Origin: Chromobotia macracanthus | Lineage: Eukaryota; Chordata; Actinopteri; Cypriniformes; Botiidae | NCBI GenBank assembly: GCA_036877525.1 | Contig: JAZGTH010000074.1 | Span: 5,977,501 to 6,041,500 of the forward strand | Direction of reading: 5' to 3' | Length of the DNA: 64,000 nucleotides | Part shown: piece after piece, positions 12,230 through 26,002 of the stretch | Layout of the letters: each line of letters starts with the position of its first letter | Numbering within the stretch: the stretch's first letter is position 1 | Position numbers and translations under genes: made by a program | The notes under the pieces: generated by a model | Seen by the model: only the letters and a program-made list of their open reading frames with translations | Database searches by the model: none | Told to the model about the DNA's origin: nothing

Positions 12230-15200
12230 GTGCAGTACATCTGAATGTCACTCTCTTTGATACATCAGCCCAGCAGTTTCAAGCCTGCCTCTGAACCACA
12301 AAACACAAACCCACACAGTCTTTTCACCCAGACACTGGCACGCACATGAAAAGGGCCAGCATACACAGAGCTGCTGCATTCAGAGAGCTGCCCTTGTGTT
12401 GCTTTGGAGTGTTTTCATTCCATTACCAGACCCTTATTGCTCTCATCTGTCTGTCTGACTTTCGTGTTTCACTCTGTCGGAGGAGGAGGTAGTTCACCTG
12501 GCTTTTTAAGGGCTTCCACTGGATACCGCTGCTTTTATCAGTGAATGTCTCTGTGTGGACTCTTGTGTGGTGGCCCTGTAGCCCGCATCTACTTAGCATC
12601 CCGCCCCTCTAGTCCTCACATCACCCACCATCTAGGCTACAAACAGCCTTCCACATTAGCTCTGTTTCTCGCTGTCTCTCTCCCTCTCCTGTTCTCATCT
12701 CACGCTATCTACCCAGCCACTGGGCAGCTTTCTCTCCTCTGCACACATTGCTATCTGTTCTCTCTCTGTTCATGCCAATGCAAGGCTGTTTTTTTTCCCA
12801 GACTGCCTTGCGAATGCCCAGTCTCACCCTGATGATTTCAGCTCCTTGTGTTGAATTATTGAATAATGGATTCCTATATTCTTGCTCATGTTGACAGTTT
12901 TTGACCCACACGTTAGCAGCATGCCTGTCTGCACCGCACGCCGCGGCGAGATGGATGCCGGGGAGTGTGGGGGTTTGCGTTTGTGTGAACGCAATGTTTG
13001 TTTCCATTTTTTGCAAAAGGAGATGAGTAAGATTCACACACATTCTCAAAATTTAGCACACTTTGACGAAAGAAGCACTGTGGAGAAAGTGTGTTGATTC
13101 ACATTTGCATGCACACAAACACACATGGTTCTAGAGAGAGTGAGAGGTAACACATTCTTAGCATTCTGTTCCAGAGATGGATCACTTCAGGAAAGGAGTG
13201 GTGTCTGGGGCAAATAACCATGATTTTCGCCAAGTGTTTTATTCCCGTCCTTAACCAACCTGGTATTAGGGAATTGGTTTGGGTTACACTGAAGGCTGGG
13301 GATAGGGGTTTTAATACTTTTTATGTTAAAAAAGTCTAAAATTTCCCTCTGAATTTTTTGGTTTTGGACAGCCTTTGGGTTGTGTTAAGGGGCAAGGTTA
13401 GGGTTTGTTTGACAGAAATGTTGGGCCAAGATGATGATTTGGGGGCAGTGTCCTTATTTTGGGACACACTTTCTTGAATTTAACCATTTTTGTTTAAAAG
13501 GGTTAAAAAGTTTCAAACCTTGCAATTTTTGTAAAATGTTGAAACCATTTTCCTCCAGGAACTCAGTATATTCTATATTCCAGTATTCAGAGATTTTGAA
13601 TATTGCACATAAATGCATGTTTTATGGTCATTTGTTGTCTGTATGCTAAAAACAGTCCTGACCATAAGCACTGCCGACACACATATCCCAGCTCTTCCAG
13701 ATAAGTAGAGGCCTGTAATGGCTTGTTTTCTGGTACATCTGTGCAACGCACACTTCCCCATGTCACAACAACCCCTCGCAGACCTCTTCTTCCGTGCAAG
13801 TGGTCCAGGTGCTTCAGGCTGGGATCAGACACAACAAACATCCCCTCCACACCTGTTTTTACAGAGCAGGGTCATCTGCAGGCCACTACATGCAGCCACC
13901 ATCGTTAGGCATCTTATCAGCACTCTTCCTTTTTGAGAGCTCTGACCCAGCACCAAATATAACCCCCACAATTAGCGCTATCTTGCTAATGCCAGCCACC
14001 TCACCCCTGCTCTGCTCCAGAAAGGGTGAAGCAGCATAATTGGCTCTTTAAGGTGCAAGCAGGAGAACATGAGAATGGAACACATACATGAGAAAGAAAA
14101 CAGAATGAGAGAAAAAGTGAGAGAGGGAGATGAAGAAGGATAGAGTGTATGTGAGGTAATTAAAGACAGGGGGCTTGTGAACAGAGGGCTGAGTGAATGG
14201 AAGAACGAGTGGAATGAGAGGGAAAAGCGAGATGAGTTTTATAATTGGGGAGATTTGCTGGATTGAGAGATAACAGACAGAGAAACATACAGAGGAGAAA
14301 GAGTAGTCTGGCAAGCTACAGTTTAGAAGTAATTAAACTTGAATCTTGCTACCCTTAAAAAAGTAGTTAGCAACAAATCCACTAACAATGTAGCTATCAA
14401 ATATCTAACTACATTGAAGCTTCCTAAGGGGGCAATATCGTTCGTTAAATATAAAGCTATTTGATGATGAATTTAAAAAAATGCAATGTAATGTATTAAG
14501 TTATTCTGGTATGTTAGCTAAAAGTGGAAGAGCAGCTTCACATAGAGGGTCTAGTGGTCTCATTCACCTCCTCTCTTCTCTTTCTTCTTGTACCCTTATG
14601 CTTGCCTGCACTTGCTTACATCCGAAGAAACATCACGGAAATGTTGTGTCTTAAGTTTAATTAAATAAGTTTAATTTGTTTTAGATTTAGTAATTTTACA
14701 AATACTTTGTGGTACTGAGTAAAATATAGGTATATTTATAATCTCTCATCTCTCTCCACCATCTTGGATATATGAAGTTACTACCCCCAGCTAAATTTTG
14801 GATTATTTATGTTTCCTAGCTTTCAGAATAACCTTCACATCCAGGAGGTAGACAGCTCATGACAGTCTGGACAAGAGCTTCTGACAGCAGGCCTTTGATT
14901 GTTTTAAAGACAAAACAGGTGTTTCTGTGCCAGTTTAACACACAAATGTGTTGAGGCATGGTTCAGGCATATATTCTGACTTCTGTTGCCATACATCCGC
15001 TTGCCTCATAAACCGTGAACTGCTGACTTATTTGTTTTTGCTCTGCTCACAGAGGTGGAAAAGCATCTACAACCTAAAGCCGTCTTTGCGTGACTCATTT
15101 GACTGGAAGTAATAGCAATAAATTTAGGTAGAATAAGAAAGTAAGTTACATAAATTTAACTGTACAGCTGTAAGCATAAATATTCAGTGTCTGGCAAGAA

Positions 15201-15627
15201 GCTCTCTGTGTTTTAGACAGCTCTGAAATAACGCTCACAGCTTTGTTAGGATCCGTGTGTGCTTTGAGTTCAGTATATTTACATACAAATTCAGGAGTAA
15301 TATTTGCACTGTGTGTATTTATGATAATTCACCTAAATTGTGAACTTTCCAGGCTGCAGCTCTGGTTTCATCAGGATTTCCCCTGTATTAGAGGTGACAG
15401 CCTTAACTGTGTTGTGTTGCTTAGGCGGTGGATTTGTAATGTTTATGGCATTGTTGCCATATTCATCTTGCATAATTTGTCAAGCGGCGTATTACATGCG
15501 CAGGTCCTTCACCCCAGATAACTGCAGCGCTAATCTCAGATAAACAGTGAGATAGCCTCAGGTCCTACTCAACTCCTCATGATCATTATTACTACTGGGA
15601 CTGGTAGTCAGCTCAACACACACACAC

Positions 15628-16072
15628 ACAAATAAAAGTTGTCATTATTTACCCATTCTCATATCATTCCCAACCTGTATGTTTTTTTCTGACTTCAGCA
15701 GAACACAAAAGGAGAACATTTTAGCACTGCTTTCCACACACTGTTTTTCCATGCAGTTGCAGTGAATGGGGACAGAAGCTTTGTGCTTTAGAAAAGTACA
15801 CAAATTCAGCAAAACCTATGAATCTACCTGATTCATAAACATATTTATATTATTTATATCATATTTATATTAATTAGAAAAAAAGCTAACTAAAAACAAT
15901 GATTCATTCATGAAAAGGATATCACTACTTCTCTCACAAACTCACAAAGGGTGGATGCTAAGGAATTTAGTGAAGTACTAAAGTACTAAAATTTTAATCT
16001 CTTAAAAAGTAGCTACTTTCTGAAACAAAATGGGGGTGAGTAAATGATGACATCCTTCAGTGTAATGTTGCT
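15628..16072. mobile_element. degraded palindromic MITE (copy 2)
   Basis: The left end has tgtcattatttacccattctc and ttcccaacctgtatg, and the right end has gggggtgagtaaatgatgaca, the inverted complement expected of this fold-back element. The central part (aatggggacagaag near 15767) fits the same family; the AT-rich middle is probably diverged or a later insertion. Confidence 0.55.
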
Positions 16073-17589
16073 TTAAATCTTTTGTTTTTGTGGTGATTGT
16101 TGGCTGATCTCCACAATATAGGTAATTGTAGGTTTTATAATCCATCTGGGTGTATTTTGTCCCCATAGCCAAAACCTGATCTACATACAATGTTTCTTTA
16201 TGATGGTATATGGTATGATGATAGTAGTGAATTGATTAGGTACTCTCAACTATTTAGTTTCTGACTTTCTTCTAATTTTCTGCGCTGATTTTTCACGAAA
16301 ATGCATGGAATTCTGTGAAACAATTAGATCTAAACATGATCAAAGGTGCATAAAGCTTACAGTAAAACAATATTATTATTTTTGGCTGCTTTTTGGTTGC
16401 TAAAAGAATAAAAAATCTATATAATAAACATGCAACTCTGAATGATGTGTATACCAATTCTGCAGTAATTCTCAGAGCATTCTGCAAAGTTCTGCTCATG
16501 ATTTTAGATTCCACGGGGTCTGGTCATACGCTACCTTGCCTAGGGCACCAAGTGAGTCACTGCCACTGGTGCCCCCACTCTGTGACACCTTCTATGCACC
16601 TGCCTGCATCTCTCTCTCAGCTCCATTTGAATGCATAGTTTTGCTTGACAGCAGGAACAGGGCCTGAACTTTGTGCCACTTGTAGTTGCAGTAACAGAGT
16701 GACAGATCAGTCCATGTTGAGTGGAGAGACAATGAACAGTTTGTTTATTCCAGTACTAACTGCTGCAGAAAGACATCTATGAATGGCAAGGGCAAAGATT
16801 CTGTACTCTTTGATGGAAGATTACTGTTTTTGTTATTGTCTTGTACTTTGAAATATATAGATGTATTTTAAAGACGTTTGTGTAACCACACACGGTATGT
16901 TTAACAAAGAAAATTCAAGGTCTTCCGTTTATTCTTGATCGTTGAATAATTGAAAAGGATTTGTGGTTCTTACCTATTACTCAGAACAGCAGCTCAATAC
17001 GAAATTGAGTAAAAATTATTTTCCCTTTCCATCTCTTGGCTTTCTTGAAATTATATAGCGATTTAAAATTTTAACAACAATAATTCTCCACATTCGTCTT
17101 CTCTTGGTCTTTACAAGTCACATTGCTGGTTTCTTCTCTGTGCTTTACATTAGACTGCATTTTCATTTAAAAAGTTAATTTGGACTAGAATGATGTGGGT
17201 TGAACCTGAAACAGAATCCTTTAGTCTCGGTTGTAAGGACTTTATTACAATGCTTGAAATAAAATGTATTCCAGTGACCAGTGGCCTGGACTTGAGTGCA
17301 TGACTCAGCAATGCCACAGGATTAGTTGCTCTTTCTACCAGACACAATGTACTGACATCACTAAACATGCAATTTGGTATACCTGTGGAGTACACAATCG
17401 TCAGTTTAACCCTGGTTGGTTGTTTCATAGAAGTCTTGTATGTTAAACTCTATATAAGGTTAGCAATTGCTAACATCTATATAGCGTAACATATAAAGTA
17501 CCCATGAAATCAAAATTGCCCTTATTTACATTTAAATTTGCTATTTTGTATTGTAAAGCTAGTGACAGGATGAACAGAAGGTTCTTTCT

Positions 17590-18165
17590 TATATGTAGGA
17601 AAGAGTATCAGAGCATTAGGGATTAGTCAGGTGTCTGTGAAACAGGTGTGTTTTGAGTTGTTTTTTGAAGGTTGTGATGGTCTCAGCAGATCGGGTGGAG
17701 GCTGGGAGTTCATTCCACAAGGAAGGAACAGAATAGGTGAACGTCTTGGAGAGCAATCTGGTACCTCGTTGTGAGGGAACAATTAGACATTGCTCGTTTA
17801 CAGACAGTAGTTGGCAGGAGGGGACATGTCTGAAAGAATGAGTTGAGGCAGGAGGGTGAGTTTCTGGTGACTGTCCTAAAAGCCAGATTTAAATTTAATG
17901 CGGTTGGCTACAGGTAACCAGTGGAGTGAGATCAGGAGGGGTGTGACGTGAGCTCTCTTTGGCTGATTGAAGACCAGACATGCTAAAGCATTTTGGATCA
18001 TTTGCAGGGGTTTGGTTGTTTTGGCTGGAAGTCCAGCCAGAAGGGCATTGCAGTAGTCCAGCCTTGATATTACAAGTGCTTGGACTAGCAGCTGCATTTT
18101 CCTGATTGCGTTTTAGGTCTGATTTTCCTGATGTTGTAGAGCACATACCTACATGACCAAGAGAT
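17590..18165 (-). mobile_element. L2-clade LINE ORF2 C-terminal fragment
   Basis: On the minus strand the frame from 18097 reads QLLVQALVISRLDYCNALLA and continues with RAHVTPLLISLHWLPVA, a signature of the region after the reverse-transcriptase core in teleost L2-type elements. The upstream part is in another frame (frameshift near 18110) and the downstream part (TFKKQLKTHLFHRHLTNP, stop near 17618) in a further one, so the copy is dead. No 5' region or intact endonuclease is present. Confidence 0.85.
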
Positions 18166-19165
18166 TGTTGCAAGTTGAACTGTGAAGTTGTATTCTAATG
18201 ATGAATTATCAGAAGTTCTTTCTTGCTGAGATTGAGCTAAGGGTGCCATTGCTTCATCCTTTTTTTTTTTTTTTACTTTTTATTACACAATTGTGTTTTT
18301 ATTGTGGGTTTTTAAAGTGATTGGTAATCTTTTAACAAAATGTAATACTTGCTCCACTGATGTTACAAATCCTTCTTAATTCTCTCCTCTAGCTGCCTGG
18401 CTGTATTTTGATGTGTAACACCCACTTTTCACGTTCCAATCGATTTCAAAGTCCTTCCCTTTACTTTTTATGCTAAATATCCTGTTTCACTCTGAAATCA
18501 GATTACAGAGGTAACTTGGCTCCTCCTTTTGGGCAGAACACCCAGAAGCACACGCCCACTGCCCCTCACCGGTGCGTTGTTATTGACTGAGGGCTGCACA
18601 CCCACTGGCCAAAGGTCACACTGCCTTTCAAAAATGTCCCGAGCATCCCAAAACAATTAAAAAACAGAAAATGCAGGCAGAGGACAGTGTCTCTGTTGAC
18701 AGAAACACAGACACCACCACACACTTCTAATGAATCATAAGTAATGATTGTGAGTGACTATTTTTGTATGTATCACCAACAAATCTGTTACTTTTTAAAT
18801 CGAATACTTTTTTTGGAAAATCCTGCAGAGACCCCTTTAACTACCTGCCGGGTGTATTACATGACAAACATCATATTTTAGATTAATCAGAGCAAGTCTA
18901 AATTTTGAATAACGTTCTAGTTTTATTTATTCTAGCACACTACATTTAGGTGTAATTACACACATGTAATTTAGGTGTAACTCGCAACCTGATTTAAAAG
19001 TATTTTTCGTTATTCATAACTCTGTACTTGACAATCACTGTCATACGACATACTGCATCTGATGGTATCTGAAATTCAGTGTGTGACAGTGTGTTTTGTG
19101 TAGTGTGTCTGTCCATCAGTATGGATGTATAGAGAAGTGATTGAGCTGTGTGTGTGTCTCCTCAG

Positions 19166-19335
19166 GTGTAATTGAGGTGGTGTGTAATGTCTTTGTGGAA
19201 ATCTCTGGCTTGTATCTGGAGAAGGAGTAGCATTCAGGGCTGAAGAGCTGGTCTGCTCTGCTCTGCTTCTGAGTCTTTTGGACATCTCCACTGCCTGCTG
19301 AAACGTCTCTCATCTGTAGTCCACAGGCCCTGCAG
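19166..19335 (+). pseudogene. ulk4: ulk4 pseudo-exon 4 of 7 (TAG stop, two frameshifts)
   Basis: Acceptor gtctcctcag (to 19165) and donor tgcag|gtaac (19336). In the entry frame set by exon 3 it reads GVIEVVCNVFVEISGLYLEK (ULK4: GLVSHICNLLTETATLCL), then hits TAG at 19228-19230. Homology resumes in a second frame from 19239 (AEELVCSALLLSLLDI; ULK4 has LLFSLLDIL) and again in a third frame from 19286 (LHCLLKRLSSVVHR), which exits in the phase required by the exon at 22758. The length (170) differs by one base (mod 3) from that needed for open splicing. Confidence 0.8.
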
Positions 19336-20980
19336 GTAACACTCTCTGTCTTCATATATACATTTTCACTCTGTAGTTCTCATTCTCTGTAACCTATGAA
19401 TACGGGTATATTTGAATGAATATTTTCAACTGTAGTTTTAGCCTCATACAGCAGGTGACATGAACCTTTTGATAATTGTCTGATGCATACAAAATGATAA
19501 AAGCTTGTGCCTTTTAATATTTGAATAGTATTCTGAGTTATTCTATAACAATACCAAATAAATGAAAAATTCTTGCAAAATGTTTATGAATTTGAGTACA
19601 TTCTGCTTTGTTGTCAGAAGTATGTGATGTAACATTTACTGCCCTTAAAGACAAGAAAAAATTGTATGCGTATATACAATACTACATGTATAAATAATGT
19701 GAAAATACTGTAGCACCATTCCACAGTAGCTCACATCACAGATTTAAGCTACATGCTTTCATTTCACAGGCGTAATTACATAACTGGCAAATATAACAAA
19801 GCATTTTATTATTTCACAATTTATTCAATGTTGTTGTTATTGACTCTATAACAAGAACTGTACATATGATTTAGGCAGCTTTTTATTGGCACTCATCCTG
19901 TATAATGAGAAGACTGGGCTTGTGCAGCTTGTCAAAGTCTGGCATAATAACTGAAATGTGCATCTCATCACTGTTATATCCAGCTTGGGTTGTTATGTGC
20001 TCTTAAGGCAAACTCAAGCATTAAATCTTGCTTCACACAAATAAGTGCCAGTGAATGCTATCAGCAGTTTTCGAGCGCTCATTGGCACTACGCGATTCAC
20101 CTTGAGTCAAACTAAAGTTCTTCCAGGTATGTGCAGGATAGTCCTATCATACAACAATTTACTTTCATTTCATTTTATTTAAGCACTACCTAAGCTGGAT
20201 AATTTATATATAGGTTTAGCCTATGGCTATAAATGATTGTTCTAAAAGAAAGTATGTATATCATGAATAAGATTCAAACAAAACCCAAGATCTGCTGCAG
20301 TTTTTCCGATAACAGACTACTTTCATTAACAGGTAGCATTTTGCCACAGTACACTGCTACATTGTATTGTGCGTGCAACTTTACAGCTAATTTAAAGCCC
20401 CACACAGAAATCCCTATGGTTTGGTTTTCTATTATGTCCTATTTAAAAAAATGGTTAGATGCTGCTCACAGTTAGTTACTTGCACAAATCTGTGTGTTTT
20501 CCAGTTTCATTATTTCTACTTTGCGTAAATTGATGTTTAAATGCTATTGAACAAATTAAATGCGCTCACCATAATTGAGATCTTCATTGTTTCTGTGTCA
20601 GATAAATACTGCGCTAATAAATATGATTATATCATCTGATATAATAAAAAAATATTTCTACTATGAGCTCTTTCCTGTAGCTGCCATTTTTTTCTATAAT
20701 TTATTTTATGTGGTGATCAACATTATGCCACTGATGTTGTCAATAGGCCTTTCCTTGTATTGTACAACCGTATCCATCCCTGAAAATCAGTGTTGAAATC
20801 TCTGCTGAAGAAAATGTGTACTGCAAAATAAACACAACACAATAAAGCAATATTAAACCTGATGCCTTTCTACCATTCCCTTCATCCTTCTCAGTTCTCA
20901 TGCTATGCACTTCTCTATTAATTCTCTCTTCTTCCTTTTCTGCCATTCTGCAATGGACGTATATCCATATCTTATTTTCC

Positions 20981-20981
20981 T

Positions 20982-21017
<36 letters not shown>
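20981..21017. repeat. (CT)n microsatellite
   Basis: An almost pure CT run, visible directly; open frames through it are low-complexity artefacts. Confidence 0.95.
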
Positions 21018-21023
<6 letters not shown>

Positions 21024-21892
21024 TTGTTTGTAAACATTTCTCACTCTGTCGCCCTCATTTCTTGAGCTGTTCTCCTGATTTCCCTCTCTCTTGCGCATCC
21101 CCCACCCCCTCAGCCCCCCTTATCCTCAGGGAGCGCTTGCCTGCTACTGTCGCCGTAGGCATGCTGTTAGGGGGTTCATGTCTGGATCCTCTCCTCACTG
21201 ATGATTAGATTGTTATGCAATGACAACTGCTATGCAGATACCAGCAGAATACATCCCACCACTCAGTCCCAACTCACTGAATCCAACCACACCTTTACCC
21301 ATAATTACTTGCTGTGGACATCTTTGTCAGAGTAGCTGAGTAGCCGAGTGTGTGCTCGCATATATTCGTGTTCAATTTCCAGCATTATATACAGACGACT
21401 TTGACATCTAATAGTTCCTGCTGCTATTTTTACTCACACGTTTCGGCAGTCCCGTGGTAAACAGCACTTTTAAGTTGGGAATGTGGCACACGGGACTTGG
21501 AGAAAGTCGCTCTCCTGTCAGTTCCTCCCTTCAACCCTCATTATCCGTCCCAACCCTTTGTCTCTCCCTCTGCGTCCTTCAATACATATTTATGCACGGA
21601 CATAGCAAAAAAAGAGAAATGTGTAATGGAATTCAGTTTTTTGGAAAAAAATGTCATTATAAGAGAAAAAGACAAAGCTTATTAAGAAGTGTCCATGCAG
21701 CCCAGATTCATTTGGACGCTAATGATGAAGGAGCCTCCCTGAACATTTTTCCAACTGTGTGACTACACTTGCCGTATTTCTTTCTCACAAGCATACCTCA
21801 AAGAACCTCATAAATGACTTACTGGTACACTTAGCAGCAACTCCAAGGGTCGCACATACAATGCCTTAAAATGCATTAAATAATGCTTTAAA

Positions 21893-22075
21893 GGGGTAGT
21901 TCACCTAGAAATAAAACTTATGTTATCTTTTGTTTACCCTTGTATTGTTCCAAACTCATATGACTTTCTTTGTTGGAATGCAAAAGGCAGAATTTTGTGG
22001 ACTGACGGCCTCAGTCACCATTCTTTTTCATTGCATCTTTTTCCATACAATGAAAGCAAATGGTAACTGAGGTAA
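21893..22075. mobile_element. palindromic MITE, left half (copy 3)
   Basis: Starts ggggtagttcaccta and continues with tgttccaaactcatatgac and tttctttgttggaatgca, the left half of the fold-back element also seen at 15628. It ends near the centre (ccatacaatgaaagcaaatg); the right half is missing. Confidence 0.6.
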
Positions 22076-22757
22076 TCAGCCCTTCACATTCTGCCTAACA
22101 TCTCCTTTTTCCCTCTCACTGTGTCAGCCTGAACTCTATCATTAATATTCGAATTGAGTGAAAGGAGTTTCATTTCAAAAACACAGCCGTAGCTATTAAG
22201 TGAAGGCTTGCTGTAATCTCTTTGCTCCGGTCTGTCAATCTGCATGAGGGTCCCAGACACTCACATTTACAGAATATTAGCCAGAATAAGACAGCAAGAG
22301 ACAGCGCAATGAACTATTGAACCCGACCCCACTGCAGTGCTGCTGCTGATTAATCAAGTATGTATTTCTTATGCATTCTTGTCATTGTCTATTTTTAACT
22401 CTCTTTCTCTGACAGCTGTTACTAAAACATCCCATGTTTTGGTTGATAGACAGCGAGCTAAACACATTGTCCTGTTCCAGCAGCCAAGCTGGGCAATGTG
22501 CAGAGACTCCCGCACCTCAGAGTGTGTCTGTTAAAAATAGCCCCTGCTTCAAGCTACTGTACTTCCTGTGATGATTACATGAGCAGGAGTCTATCAGACG
22601 CACAGTCCTCAGCTGTGTTGGTTCTCAGATTCTCTTCTCTGTGCATTCCCCCAATGACCAACTGTCCTCATTTTCTTCTCGTCATTCCCCTGCTTTCTTC
22701 CTTTTGTCTTTTCCTTCTTGATCTAATAATGTTTTCTCTCTCTCTCTCACTGTAAAG

Positions 22758-22824
22758 ATTAGACAGTAATGAAGACACTGAGGCTGCAGAGGAACTGCTG
22801 TTTATCCACAAACCACTAACGGAG
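22758..22824 (+). pseudogene. ulk4: ulk4 pseudo-exon 5 of 7 (open, 67 bp)
   Basis: Acceptor ctcactgtaaag (to 22757) and donor gag|gtaaac (22825). After one phase base it reads LDSNEDTEAAEELLFIHKPL then TE, matching ULK4 GSGEDPQAAEDLLLLNRPLTD. It ends in phase 0. No lesion inside. Confidence 0.8.
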
Positions 22825-25800
22825 GTAAACAATCTCCTCACAGTTGATGTGTGTGTGTTCAGAGAACTTTATAATGCTTAGTGTCCTCTCTTAGTTTCAC
22901 CTTTAATCATCCTTTTGCATACTTTACGTTTGGGACAGGAAGGTTGAAAATCAACAACAAATTCACTGTTAAATGAGATTTTGTAAAATTTTGTTAAAAA
23001 ATGTATCTAGATTTTTGTTCTGTTCTTTCAGCTTTATTATGTTAGTGGCATTGCTTGAAAAAGGATCAATTTAGAGACGCAACTTCTAGGAGAGTATTTT
23101 AATGTGCTAACAGACAGCAGTGTTTCTATTATTATTAATAACTATATAGCCCTGTGTATTTGGAGGCCTGTGATGGTTTTGTGTAATGACAGGTTATAGT
23201 TACAGCTGATAACTAAATGTCAGTTACTCTTTCAAAGGGCTATTGATACTACCCATATGTTGTAAAGAAACACACCTAAATATGCTTAATATACTGGTCT
23301 TATTTTGGGGTAATCCGACAACTTGATTTTAAAAATATGTGTTTATTCACAGCCTAGTACCGTATAAATCTGCCTGTGTCACTGAAAGGCCATGTAAAAC
23401 ATTTATGAAACCCAGGGCTGAAAAACTTTTCTTAAACGTTCTCAGCCGATGTTCAAGAACAACCTGGAAGTGCTGAACTGAAAAATGTAATTAAATCAGT
23501 ATTTAGCAGTCACCAGAGTTCACTGTTTAACAGCTTTACTGTTAAAATTTTTTTTTAATGGTTCTTTGCAGCACTTTCCCATCAAGAACTGTCTTTTTGT
23601 AAAGGGTTTTTAAGAATTCTTAAAAAAGTTCTTGATGTACTGTAGGTTCTTCGGTGAAGCAGTAGTACAGTAATTGGTTTTCAAAAATTTTTTTTAAAAG
23701 TTCTTCTTAATAGCGTCAGCTATTCCATTACACGGTATGCACTGGATACAACTTTATTGTGACAATACTAGATTGCTTCCATTATAATGTTAATATAACC
23801 TAACATTGTGAAAATTGTTTGTCTCTATCGCCATCTCTGTTCAAAGCATACAGTTGAAAGTCACTTGGGGAGTTATTTTTTTGACGTGGATGATGTTTAA
23901 ATTCTAAATGACTGCTGAACAAGCTATAAATGCTGCACCATTCCAACACACACACACAATTTAGTAGCCAGATTTTCTGTTTACAGACCTGTTGTAACCA
24001 TACGTCAAACTGACATTTGCCGAGAAACTGGCAGCTCAAATAATAAATCATTATTACTTATTATTACATTACTTACAGATACGAATCAGGGTTAGGTAAG
24101 GAGTCTGTTTTGGACACTGATTGGTCTGTTATGTACTTTCTCAATTGCTGATTATTGTTCATTTTTTAACCTAAAAAGTTTACAGATTGCAGGTTTAACT
24201 AAATTTCTGGATGTTTTCATGCTGGATTTGTGTTATCCTAGTTAACGTTATCCTAGTTATTCTCCATTGTACTGTTGCTGAGGTCTAGTCTTCAGCTCAA
24301 AGCTAAAAACCTGTGGTTCAAAATTAGTGAACATTCTTTGCTGACAGTTCGATTTGAAGCCAGGAAATGTGAGAAAGTAACAGAGAGATAGAGCATGACT
24401 GCCACAACACATCCGCTGAGGAAACTTTGTTTTGGTTCATTTCCATAGTACTGTTTTAATGGTTACTGTAACAGAGTGATAAAACAGTAATGCATTTCTA
24501 TGCTGCAGTGGTTCTGTATCAGCACTCTTGGAAGGCCTCTTGTCCAATCAGATTCAAGGACACAATAGTTGTATGAATTAAAACAGTATTGTTACAAAAT
24601 CTACATTATTGGTACATATGGGCAATATTACACTTTCGTTGCCCTTGATCACATTTTCATGTGTAGTTAACCCATCCTTGTGATTAATAATAAAACCATT
24701 TCATAAATAATCAATACAGAAGAGTGAGACATACATAATTGAAGACTGAGGTTTACTTCTCGTTCATTTGATGGAAATCTGTCGCCAATGAATTGTGTTT
24801 GCCCAGGTTTTGTATTTTTCAGTCATGATAGTGCATTAGGACAACTGCTGCAGATGAAGACCTTTGACATCCTTTGAAAAGATTGATGGGACATTTGTGG
24901 GAGATGTAATAAATAGGAAATGCTGTTCTGTGGTGTCGCATTGGGTTGTGTGCAAAGCTTTGTTGTATTAATAGTTTCATATATTGCACACTATATATGT
25001 CACGCTCGTATTACTGATAGCCTTGCAGCAGACAAGTCTAGATGAAACTACACTGAGAATTCCATCTGCTGAAGATTTTTCTTTCTGTTTCGTGAGTGGT
25101 GCAGAAGGGAATGAAAGTGTTGGCATAGTGATGCACTGTGGCATAAAATTTTCACAGATGGCACAGAGACCAGAGACCAGCTCCCCAACAACAAACTCCA
25201 CTTCACTGTGACATCCTCAGTCATGGTCCAGGATCTGTGTGTGTGTATGTGTGTCTACTTAACCATATGTTGGGGACAAGTTTGTACCCAAAAGTGAGAA
25301 AAACCTGACAAATCTCAGCAAAACCTATAAAAATGCTATGCAAATGCTATAAAATATTGTAAATGAAGTTTTTATAATTCTAAAAATGCAGAAAGTTTTC
25401 TGTTACGGTTAAGTTTTACTGCACTATAACTAGTTTTGTATAAAGACAAAAGTCTATGGAATGTCCCCATTTAGATATGTAAACGTGTGTGTGTGCGTGC
25501 ATGGTGTATGACTGACTGAGTGGCAGGCTATGCCTACATGACTTTTACTGCACAATCCAAACTGATTTTGCCCACTGTGCCATAAACACTGACAGACTCC
25601 TTTTTACACACACAACAAACACAAAAACAAGCATGCTCACTTCTGCTGTTTTAAAGCCTTTGAAATGCTGAAATCTGGATTTTTTGCGTGAATGGTTTCT
25701 AAAATAAGATCTTGCATCTGATATCCTTGGGTCAAGACAGGTCAAGACATTATTGTCAAGATACTGTTGTAATGTTTTAGCATTGTAGAAAATCTGACCA

Positions 25801-25969
25801 ATGGCTGACAGGGGAATGTTTTAGGAAACCTATTTGAAAACAGTAATTATTTTGTAAATCCATATGGTGCCACATCTGGTTCATAAAAACACACATCTTA
25901 ACAGATATTAAGTACAATGTTTTGCGTCATTATATCATTACTGACTAGCTGGTTTAAACAATCAAGGTC

Positions 25970-25971
<2 letters not shown>

Positions 25972-26000
<29 letters not shown>
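25972..26000. repeat. (GT)n microsatellite
   Basis: A pure GT run, visible directly. Confidence 0.95.

Positions 26001-26002
<2 letters not shown>

Larger units (their letters stand above)
12230..19165 (+). other. ulk4 intron with MITE and L2 relics
   Basis: No coding exon is recognised. It contains a MITE relic (15628-16072) and an L2 ORF2 fragment (17590-18165, minus). A stretch at about 13660-14045 of mixed composition may be conserved non-coding DNA. Open frames here (for example those around 13570-13940) overlap one another on both strands and lack coding character. Confidence 0.6.
19336..22757 (+). other. ulk4 intron: CT microsatellite and half MITE
   Basis: No coding exon is recognised. 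It contains a CT microsatellite (20981-21017) and a MITE left half (21893-22075). The last ~30 bases before the next exon are a CT-rich polypyrimidine tract. Confidence 0.6.

Noticed and set aside
23550..23710. Inverted pattern with repeated gttctt / aagaac words
   Set aside because: Looks like a common AT-rich MITE but is too diverged to define ends or family, so it is not listed as an element.
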